From a virus, in the IMG/VR virus record IMGVR_UViG_3300020171_000019, positions 1 to 64,000 of that record: a DNA stretch of 64,000 nt. One strand, given 5' to 3'. The notes beneath the pieces were generated by a model, which had not been told where the DNA came from, ran no database searches, and saw only the letters and a list, made by a program, of their open reading frames with translations. Of the stretch, positions 58,541-64,000 are shown in pieces. The position numbers and the translations under genes were made by a program. The number at the start of each line of letters is the position of its first letter. Positions within the stretch are counted from its first letter, which is position 1.

Positions 58541-58828
58541 ATGGAGGACATTACCGATGGCATCGTGGGGGCAGATCAAGAACCAGGCGGAAGCGATGGA
58601 GCAATTGCTGCGCTTGAGGGCCGAACTTCGAGACGCAGAACGCGACTACAACGAGGCAATCAACTCGGACCTGAAGGAACAGGCCCGACTGAAAATCCAA
58701 CACCTGAAGGGAGAGATTCAGGGGATCAGGTAACATCACGAGAAGCGGCTCTTGCACGGCTTCTAAGCAATACCACCGATCCGGGGAGAAGGAAATGCTT
58801 GCAACGAGAGATCGACACGCTGGGATAG
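58541..58828 (+). CDS. unknown small protein, overlaps another frame
   Basis: 95 aa; AGGAGG sits 5 nt before ATG 58541. The middle is Gly/Pro/Glu-rich as often seen in shadow frames, but the end (SREAALARLLSNTTDPGRRK) looks real and runs past the other frame. See 58557-58733. Confidence 0.35.
   Translation: MEDITDGIVGADQEPGGSDGAIAALEGRTSRRRTRLQRGNQLGPEGTGPTENPTPEGRDSGDQVTSREAALARLLSNTTDPGRRKCLQREIDTLG
58557..58733 (+). CDS. small coiled-coil protein in overlapping frame
   Basis: 58 aa; ATG 58557 with GGAGG 9 nt upstream. Nearly pure helix (AEAMEQLLRLRAELRDAERD). The position after the transglycosylase and before a lipoprotein recalls nested lysis genes, but there is no signal sequence. One of the two frames may be non-coding. 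Confidence 0.45.
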   Translation: MASWGQIKNQAEAMEQLLRLRAELRDAERDYNEAINSDLKEQARLKIQHLKGEIQGIR

Positions 58829-59310
58829 GTTACGCGGCAGTCTTGACTCTGTTCTGGGTCTTAGTTGGATGCGGGCAAGACGAAACGTTCGACTATGCAC
58901 CTGAACACAGACTGGTAAGCGTTAGGATGAACGCAACAGACATCCGAGACCGGGTTGTCAAGTACTACAACTTCGAGTTTGGCTTATCTTCTGATGAGCA
59001 ACCGCAGGTAAGCGCCTACGACATTTCGTTCTCCGCCTCATTCCCCACAGGGGACACACTGAAAGTGCGACAATCCGGAGCAACATCACTACATCAATCA
59101 AGCGCAACAACGCTGTCAGGCATCAAGGATATTCCACCTGCAATTACCCATGCAGAAATCCTTCGCGGCCAAGAAGCGTTTTTTGTTGTACACACTACAT
59201 GGAAACGGATAGTTAAGTGCCGGATTCGCCATGCCAATCTGCAAGACAAACCGATTGTCCTGGAATATGAACTCTATCGCGATCCAACGCCTGACCTGAC
59301 CCTCAACTGA
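58795..59310 (+). CDS. lipoprotein, possible lysis-associated
   Basis: 171 aa behind GGAGAAGGA. GIGYAAVLTLFWVLVGCGQ has a good lipobox (LVGC) preceded by a hydrophobic core. The mature part has no recognised domain. Downstream of the transglycosylase it could be an outer-membrane lysis partner or a superinfection-exclusion protein. A rearranged copy lies at 60073-60360. Confidence 0.6.
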   Translation: MLATRDRHAGIGYAAVLTLFWVLVGCGQDETFDYAPEHRLVSVRMNATDIRDRVVKYYNFEFGLSSDEQPQVSAYDISFSASFPTGDTLKVRQSGATSLHQSSATTLSGIKDIPPAITHAEILRGQEAFFVVHTTWKRIVKCRIRHANLQDKPIVLEYELYRDPTPDLTLN

Positions 59311-59324
59311 GAGAGGAGCAAATT

Positions 59325-59453
59325 GTGATCAATAGATCGTCTCTATGCTTCGCAGTGAATCTATGCATTCAGGTTGTGTGCATTCTGATAGGATTCTGTC
59401 TATTACTGACAGTGCTGTCCGAGGTGCAATTCACGATGAGGAGCATTAACTGA
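59325..59453 (+). CDS. 42-aa membrane peptide
   Basis: GTG 59325 lies behind GAGAGGAG and the TGA overlaps the ATG of the next gene (TGATG). The peptide is one hydrophobic helix (LCIQVVCILIGFCLLLTVLS) ending QFTMRSIN. Good start signal and coupling favour a real gene. Function unknown. Confidence 0.5.
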   Translation: MINRSSLCFAVNLCIQVVCILIGFCLLLTVLSEVQFTMRSIN

Positions 59454-60094
59454 TGTTTTATCGACCAATAGTAAACTCAATGTATGTCAACCCAGAAATG
59501 GGCACCGTAAACTCTGTAGAGGCACTCTATCGCTATCCGCAAACATTCGCACTTGCGCGAAGATACTGGCCATTTTCTGTTGACTGCGTGCTCGACATTG
59601 GAGATGAAACGGTTGCAGCAACTTATATGCGCAAGGCGTTTAGACTGCCGGTCTTGAGTACGCATGGCGATTTGGATAGTGATGCAATATGGCCATGTGG
59701 TCATTTCATGGTAGTATTTTGCATGGAAGTCCTGGAGCATATATGGAACCCGTTGTCCCTATTGCGCCGAATCAAAGACACGCTGAGCGATGATGGCATC
59801 CTATTACTGACTACACCCTCCGGTTTCCAGATGGATTGGGGGCCAGCACATACAGTTGAGCATGCATATGACAGATTACTGCAACTCATACATAAATCAG
59901 GTTTTATAGTAATAGAGGCAGTCGACATCAAAATACCTGTATGGTGGGGGTTATGGCATAAACGCTACGGCATTCGGCCTGCTATACGATGGGTGATCCG
60001 AAAGTTGTTCTTTGGGCCTACGCATCAACTTGGATCTACAAGAGCGTATCTACTCAAAAAAAGGAGCATAACATGCGAGTCTGCGCATACCTGA
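59453..60094 (+). CDS. SAM-dependent methyltransferase (Methyltransf_11/23-like)
   Basis: 213 aa. VDCVLDIGDETVAATYMRK is a motif I variant, MEVLEHIWNPLSLLRRIKDT the VLEHI motif, and SDDGILLLTTPSGFQMDWGP the post-motif III region. Resembles glycan-cluster methyltransferases. A C-terminal basic stretch follows. Confidence 0.7.
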   Translation: MFYRPIVNSMYVNPEMGTVNSVEALYRYPQTFALARRYWPFSVDCVLDIGDETVAATYMRKAFRLPVLSTHGDLDSDAIWPCGHFMVVFCMEVLEHIWNPLSLLRRIKDTLSDDGILLLTTPSGFQMDWGPAHTVEHAYDRLLQLIHKSGFIVIEAVDIKIPVWWGLWHKRYGIRPAIRWVIRKLFFGPTHQLGSTRAYLLKKRSITCESAHT

Positions 60095-60360
60095 TAGTCC
60101 GCAGAGATCGACGCGCTGGGATAGGCTGTGTGGCGGTCTTGACTCTGCTCTGGGTTTGGGCCGGATGTGGGCAAGACGAACCTTTCGATTTTACTGCACC
60201 GGCCATCACGTCTGTCACAGGGGACACATTGGTAGTGCGACAAGTCGGAGCAACATCAATGTATCAATCGCGTGCAACAACACCGGCAGGCATCATTGTG
60301 CACGCTACACGGAAACGGATAGTCAAGCACCGGGTTGCGCCACATCAATCCCACTTTTGA
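60073..60360 (+). pseudogene. chimeric fragment: GT2 start fused to degenerate lipoprotein copy
   Basis: Codons 1-10 are identical to the start of the 60385 glycosyltransferase (31 identical bases, 60073-60103 and 60385-60415). From 60104 the sequence follows the 58795 lipoprotein gene (DRRAGIGCVAVLTLLWVWAG, then CGQDE), with internal deletions, to RKRIVKHR. It has a ribosome site (AAGGAG) and an intact lipobox (WAGC), so a 95-aa product is possible, but it reads as a recombination product. Confidence 0.6.
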
Positions 60361-60384
60361 CCTGAACCGAGAGAGGAGCACCGT

Positions 60385-61296
60385 ATGCGAGTCTGCGCAT
60401 ACCTGATAGTCCGCAATGAGGCGGTATTGCTGCCGTATGCACTGAAGTCAATCGAATCCGTCTGTGACGAAATCTTCGTGGTGGACAATGGGTCTACGGA
60501 CGGAACTCCGGAGATTGCCAAGGCCACGTCTGACAAGGTGCGGCTTTTGTATGTGCCCGGCAAGAACGGCGGGGGTTTTGCCGACCCCGACACGCCGGAA
60601 GATATGCTGCGCAACATCGGACTGAACGCCTGTAAGGGAGGCGGGGCGGATGTCATTCTCCGATGGGACGCGGACGAAATTCTCTACGAGGGTCAGGAGG
60701 AACGAATACGAACACTGATCGAGGAGCGAAGTTACGGTGGATGGTGGTTCTGCTGTCACAGGTTTGTTGGCAGCCTGGATTGGGTGCAAGACCTACGATG
60801 GGGCGAGCCTGGGTGCAGTGAGTTGCACAAGACGATTGCGGTGGATAGGTGGGGTAGGCAGGCGTTGCATGGGAAGATCGTCTTGCTGCGGAATCACCCC
60901 AGGCTCAAATACCTGCGCAACTCGCACTACATAGGACTTCACTCCTCGGAGTACGAGACCGCGGAGCCACACCAATACCGGATATGCAATGACATCTGGT
61001 ATGCTCATCTGGAGTGGGCGCGATCGAACAAAAGGCTCTATGACAAGGCGATCCTCTACTATAACCTGATCGCCGATCCCAATGACTACGCGAGATCATG
61101 GGAGTTTCAGTCTCAGATTGACCCGGAACACACACTGAAGGAGCAACGGTTGAGACCATTCCATTCAGAACTGCCGGAAGCAATGAAAGGGCTGGTATTG
61201 CCTGTAGACCTGAAGACCGAGGAGTTCTGGGACGAACGATCGAAGATGGCACGACGGCGGATAGTAAAGCGCACCTGGAAAGGCGGGGACTGGTAG
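60385..61296 (+). CDS. family 2 glycosyltransferase
   Basis: 303 aa after GAGAGGAG. MRVCAYLIVRNEAVLLPYAL, EIFVVDNGSTDGTPEIA and VILRWDADEILYEGQ (DAD metal site) define GT2. The later region (WWFCCHRFVGSLDWVQDLRW) resembles lipooligosaccharide-type beta-glycosyltransferases. Cytoplasmic. Confidence 0.85.
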   Translation: MRVCAYLIVRNEAVLLPYALKSIESVCDEIFVVDNGSTDGTPEIAKATSDKVRLLYVPGKNGGGFADPDTPEDMLRNIGLNACKGGGADVILRWDADEILYEGQEERIRTLIEERSYGGWWFCCHRFVGSLDWVQDLRWGEPGCSELHKTIAVDRWGRQALHGKIVLLRNHPRLKYLRNSHYIGLHSSEYETAEPHQYRICNDIWYAHLEWARSNKRLYDKAILYYNLIADPNDYARSWEFQSQIDPEHTLKEQRLRPFHSELPEAMKGLVLPVDLKTEEFWDERSKMARRRIVKRTWKGGDW

Positions 61297-61297
61297 G

Positions 61298-61519
61298 GTG
61301 AGACGACCAGAGAACGAAGAAGGGGCATTTCATTGTCAGCGGAGAGAGTTGCCGACTGTTTCAATGACGGTCTCTTGGGAGTTATTCAAGCATGCCGATT
61401 TGCTGGCGGCGCGTCGCGGTGTGTCCCTGAGTAAGTTATTGCGGCAACTTCTGGAACAAGCACTGGACGAACAATCCCTTGACGACCATGAGAAGAGGAT
61501 GCATCCACCATGCGCATAG
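61298..61519 (+). CDS. ribbon-helix-helix-like small protein
   Basis: 73 aa from GTG 61298. LPTVSMTVSWELFKHADLLA, then ARRGVSLSKLLRQLLEQALD has a strand followed by two helices as in Arc/MetJ-type DNA-binding proteins. Could be a local repressor. Overlaps the next gene. Confidence 0.55.
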   Translation: MRRPENEEGAFHCQRRELPTVSMTVSWELFKHADLLAARRGVSLSKLLRQLLEQALDEQSLDDHEKRMHPPCA

Positions 61520-62466
61520 CCTCAGACGGCTTGTTTCAGTTTCCTCTCACATACGGCGATGTCCCGATTACTGATGAGTGGCGTAATGAAATCCTGTCAT
61601 ATGACATCATCCAGTGCTTGGACTACTACACATTCGGGGCCAATGCTTGCCGTGTAGGACATCGGCGGGTGGTGTGCTACGTCAATGAAAACGTCCCATT
61701 CAACTCCCAGTATGTCGGGCATGCTCTGGAAAATAAAGAGATCATCCAGAAACACGCCGTGCGGCTCGTGGCAACATCCCGGTCGGTGGTGGACTGCCTG
61801 ATGATCGAGGGAGTGCCAGCAGGAAAAATCATAGACTGTCCAATATGGACGACCCCGGCGTGTTTCAAGCCGACTTTTACGCCGACTGATGAAGAGAAGC
61901 GCATTGCTCTGCGCCGGTCTCTTGACTTACCAGACAGGCCGATGGTGCTCTATGTGGGACGACTGAGCTGGGCGAAGGGGTTGAAGATTGCTGAGGATGC
62001 GATTCGAGGGCTTGATGTGACATGGCTCCTGATTGGGGCACAAGAGAGTTACAATCCTCCCGACTGGTCTTGTTGGATTCAGCATTTGAGCACGCCGGAG
62101 GAGCTGATACCGTATTACATGGCCGCTGATGTTCTTATCCTCCCGTCCTTACCGACACCGGGATGGATTGAGCAATACGGGCGGGTGCTTGTAGAGGCTC
62201 AGGCTTGTGGCTGTCCTGTAATCTCAACAGACATGGGAGGGCCGAGAGACTTGGTTGTCAATAACGAAACGGGATTTCTTGTTCCGCCAGGGAATCCGGC
62301 CAGCTTGAGAGGAGCTATCTCGCGGGTTGTCGGAGATGGATTCCTGCGCGATCGGCTACGGAGAACAGCACTGAGCAGATATAAGCGAAAGTTTGCGACG
62401 AAGAAGATTGAGAAGCGACTGCAACACGTCTACGATCAGGTGACGGGGATTGAACCTACTTGGTAA
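61510..62466 (+). CDS. family 4 glycosyltransferase
   Basis: 318 aa. LVATSRSVVDCLMIEGVPAG, PMVLYVGRLSWAKGLKIAED (donor-domain start) and EQYGRVLVEAQACGCPVIST (E-x7-E) are GT4 hallmarks. Last + strand gene before a convergent minus-strand cluster; its end overlaps the end of the 62456 gene by 11 nt. Confidence 0.85.
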   Translation: MRIASDGLFQFPLTYGDVPITDEWRNEILSYDIIQCLDYYTFGANACRVGHRRVVCYVNENVPFNSQYVGHALENKEIIQKHAVRLVATSRSVVDCLMIEGVPAGKIIDCPIWTTPACFKPTFTPTDEEKRIALRRSLDLPDRPMVLYVGRLSWAKGLKIAEDAIRGLDVTWLLIGAQESYNPPDWSCWIQHLSTPEELIPYYMAADVLILPSLPTPGWIEQYGRVLVEAQACGCPVISTDMGGPRDLVVNNETGFLVPPGNPASLRGAISRVVGDGFLRDRLRRTALSRYKRKFATKKIEKRLQHVYDQVTGIEPTW

Positions 62467-62830
62467 TATCCTGCTTAGCGGACTGTGTTTGCAATTTCCA
62501 CTTATATCCCTCTATCTTTTCTGTTTTGACCTCCTTGGTTTCCGTTATGATGATTGGCTCTTGTTCGATCCGGTAGACCTTGCTTTTTGCTATATCTACA
62601 ACCAATGCTTCACTGTTCTGCAAGTCGGTTCCGCTGAGGTATAATTCCAGCTCTTTTCGGTTTTCGATGAGGATTGCCTTCTTGGTAGACAATGCTTTCC
62701 CTGCTCCGTACTCCCAAAGATAGTCTTCCTCCAACCAAGAAGATCGCGGAAGCAAGTTACCACTCAGCGGGATGTATTGAGTGGGTTGACAATTGGACAG
62801 GGTAAGCAATACAATAAAGAGGAAATCCAT
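62456..62830 (-). CDS. putative lipoprotein
   Basis: 124 aa on the minus strand with AAGGAGC before the ATG. MDFLFIVLLTLSNC is a short lipoprotein signal (lipobox LSNC). The mature part is charged with beta strands (SGTDLQNSEALVVDIAKSKV, EPIIITETKEVKTEKIEGYK). In the minus-strand set with an HTH gene, it may be expressed in the lysogenic or early state. Function unknown. Confidence 0.6.
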   Translation of the reverse strand: MDFLFIVLLTLSNCQPTQYIPLSGNLLPRSSWLEEDYLWEYGAGKALSTKKAILIENRKELELYLSGTDLQNSEALVVDIAKSKVYRIEQEPIIITETKEVKTEKIEGYKWKLQTQSAKQDITK

Positions 62831-62842
62831 GTCAAGCTCCTT

Positions 62843-63059
62843 TCAATTTGTTGTGGCGTCGGATGGCAGGTAATGTTCTGGAGGCAAGGGCCGATCCTCG
62901 ACCCGGATCTCCCGATTGAGACGCGCAAAGGGCGACTTAGGGACTTGCCTGCTGCCAGCATTTTCCACGTTTGTCGCCACTACCCCGATGACTCGCAGTC
63001 TCAACGTAGCACCCCTGATACGTCTCGATGTTCACCGGGATAGCGGCAATATCACGCAT
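62843..63059 (-). pseudogene. frameshifted small phage gene
   Basis: From ATG 63059 (overlapping the upstream stop) it reads IPVNIETYQGCYVETASHRG up to a stop at 62937. Shifted by one base, the sequence continues KSPFARLNREIRVEDRPLPP ending HYLPSDATTN at 62843. The joined protein of about 71 aa looks coherent. One extra T in CCCTAAG near 62939 explains the break, either mutation or base error. Confidence 0.55.
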
Positions 63060-63399
63060 GTTGGATCAGTATCTTTCGAGCGATTGCAGTCATACTCATG
63101 CCGGGAACTGATTGTGCTTCGAGTTTGGCTATGGTCTGCTTAGGGACGGGCACCTTCAGAATGTGTTGTCCTGTTGGTTTTCTCCCTCGCGTGAGTCTGA
63201 TCCCCAAAACTTCTGGCATTGCTATCTCTCGACCAGCCTTAGCGCACACGTCAGCCAACGGAATCAACCATCGTCGGGTTTTGGAACTGAAGACTGCACC
63301 GGGAAATTTACCCGCATTGACCCAGTTGTATGCTGTCTGATATGTCACCCCGAGGAGTTTGCCTGCCTCTCGCGGGTTAAGCCAACTACTTGTATCCAT
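63052..63399 (-). CDS. excisionase/MerR-like helix-turn-helix regulator
   Basis: 115 aa on the minus strand from ATG 63399 with GGAAGG upstream. WLNPREAGKLLGVTYQTAYN followed by WVNAGKFPGAVFSSKTRRWL is the HTH_17 fold with its wing. The C-terminal end (AKLEAQSVPGMSMTAIARKI) may dimerise. It lies next to a divergent promoter pair, so it could be the switch regulator. Confidence 0.75.
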   Translation of the reverse strand: MDTSSWLNPREAGKLLGVTYQTAYNWVNAGKFPGAVFSSKTRRWLIPLADVCAKAGREIAMPEVLGIRLTRGRKPTGQHILKVPVPKQTIAKLEAQSVPGMSMTAIARKILIQHA

Positions 63400-63433
63400 G
63401 AACTTCGCCTTCCTTCCCCTGTGTCCGTATCTC

Positions 63434-63462
63434 AATATATTACTAATTGGCTTGATTGTCAA
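63434..63462 (-). promoter_or_regulatory. minus-strand sigma70-type promoter
   Basis: On the minus strand TTGACA (63462-63457), 17-bp spacer, TATATT (63439-63434). Faces the HTH gene 35 bp downstream. Confidence 0.75.
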
Positions 63463-63496
63463 GGCATTTCTATTGGACATCCACCGAAGAAAAAGC

Positions 63497-63525
63497 TTGA
63501 CACTATGCACGTATGGTATTATATT
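63497..63525 (+). promoter_or_regulatory. plus-strand sigma70-type promoter
   Basis: TTGACA 63497-63502, 17-bp spacer, TATATT 63520-63525, facing the helicase gene. Its -35 box lies 35 bp from that of the divergent promoter. Confidence 0.75.
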
Positions 63526-63548
63526 GTATGTATTGACAGGAGGTAATG

Positions 63549-64000
63549 ATGGTTGCGTCACGAAACATCATAAGAGCTCCAGGTGGTGGATATCTGGTTT
63601 CGTTCCCCTACTCTGCTGATGTAGTGCAGGCGGTTCGAGAGATACCGGGACGTAAGTTTGTCCCTGCCAGTAAAACCTGGCACATACCGGATACGGCGGC
63701 GGCTATGACTCTGTTGCCAATTTTTGCGGTAACGCATAAATTTATGGCAGAGGACGGGATTCTTCAAGAAGCGGCACGGATAACGACTCAGGCCAGTAAT
63801 CTCCTGACTGCATCAACAGGGACGGAGGCAGAGATTGACATACCGGGACTGAGGCGAGCCTTGTATCCGTTTCAGAAGGCCGGAGTTGCCTATGCAGTAA
63901 TGGTCAAGCGGTGCCTTATTGCAGATGAGCCAGGACTTGGCAAGACGATTCAGGCTCTTGCAACAATCGAACACCTGAATGCCTATCCTGCATTGGTGAT
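63549..64000 (+). CDS. SNF2-type DNA helicase, 5' part (runs off the window)
   Basis: 151 codons visible. AGGAGGT lies 4 nt before ATG 63549. After an N-terminal region of about 90 aa (GRKFVPASKTWHIPDTAAAM, HARP-like) comes LYPFQKAGVAYAVMVKRCLI, then ADEPGLGKTIQALATIEHLN, which contains the Q-motif and Walker A (GLGKT) of SMARCAL1-type SF2 helicases. Phage versions act in replication or recombination. No stop before the window end. Confidence 0.8.
   Translation, partial: MVASRNIIRAPGGGYLVSFPYSADVVQAVREIPGRKFVPASKTWHIPDTAAAMTLLPIFAVTHKFMAEDGILQEAARITTQASNLLTASTGTEAEIDIPGLRRALYPFQKAGVAYAVMVKRCLIADEPGLGKTIQALATIEHLNAYPALV

Noticed and set aside
62777-63043. 88-aa + strand open frame
   Set aside because: It runs opposite a coherent minus-strand cluster with promoter and ribosome sites.
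1-64000. CRISPR array or integrase gene
   Set aside because: No regularly spaced direct repeats and no tyrosine or serine recombinase motifs were seen, so lysogeny cannot be shown from this window.

Overview
The window is 64 kb of a tailed-phage (Caudoviricetes) genome or prophage. Almost every gene is on the + strand, tightly packed with ATGA/TGATG overlaps, and the virion genes appear in classical order: small terminase, large terminase, portal, MuF-type head protein, protease/scaffold, decoration proteins, major capsid, connectors, tail tube, frameshifted tail chaperones, tape measure, tail hub, lysis. No sheath gene is seen, so a siphovirus-like tail is most likely. Two lipoproteins carry clear lipoboxes and one has a Pal/OmpA domain, which suggests a diderm (Gram-negative type) host. 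No taxon can be named from the sequence alone.

Layout. 1-13 kb: an early/accessory block of about 40 short genes, many encoding zinc-ribbon proteins of 60-110 aa, with local duplications (131-bp direct repeat, 58-bp tandem repeat, paralogous neighbours). It includes a DnaN-like sliding clamp, a MazG-like pyrophosphohydrolase, a DUF3310 protein, a metallophosphoesterase, an RlaP-type nucleotidyltransferase, an HNH nuclease and a frameshifted HExxH protein. 13-24 kb: ParB-like protein, C5-cytosine methyltransferase, packaging genes, portal, and a MuF protein split by a 134-aa mini-intein. Two TnpB-only IS200/IS605-type elements (3.0-4.4 kb and 16.9-18.3 kb) share an identical 41-bp left end. 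24-37 kb: protease, two tandem decoration proteins and major capsid, then a run of secreted-looking repeat and fibre proteins. 37-43.7 kb: tail tube, chaperone pair and tape measure.

The most striking system is a complete-looking diversity-generating retroelement (DGR) at 31.0-34.8 kb. An 817-aa protein ends in a C-type-lectin-like variable region (33314-33431). An adenine-rich template repeat follows (33489-33606), then a reverse transcriptase with the IGNxxSQ signature and a YCDD active site. Seventeen of the 18 template/variable mismatches lie at template adenines.

A second unusual block (43.7-62.5 kb) interleaves tail genes with sugar and modification enzymes: at least six glycosyltransferase domains or proteins, three SAM methyltransferases, one radical SAM protein with extra C-terminal cysteines, and two related alpha/alpha-toroid-like proteins. 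This could glycosylate and decorate the virion or remodel host surface glycans. A Pal-like lipoprotein and a lysis-type cluster (transglycosylase, small overlapping frames, lipoprotein) lie in the same region.

Regulation. Eight promoters of the form TTGACA, 17-18 bp, TATATT or TATCTT can be read. Two are followed by a terminator-like hairpin before the gene they face. Two of them, with the ATG 6 nt past the -10 box, predict nearly leaderless mRNAs. At 63.4-63.5 kb two such promoters diverge between a minus-strand HTH gene set and a SNF2-type helicase that runs off the window end.
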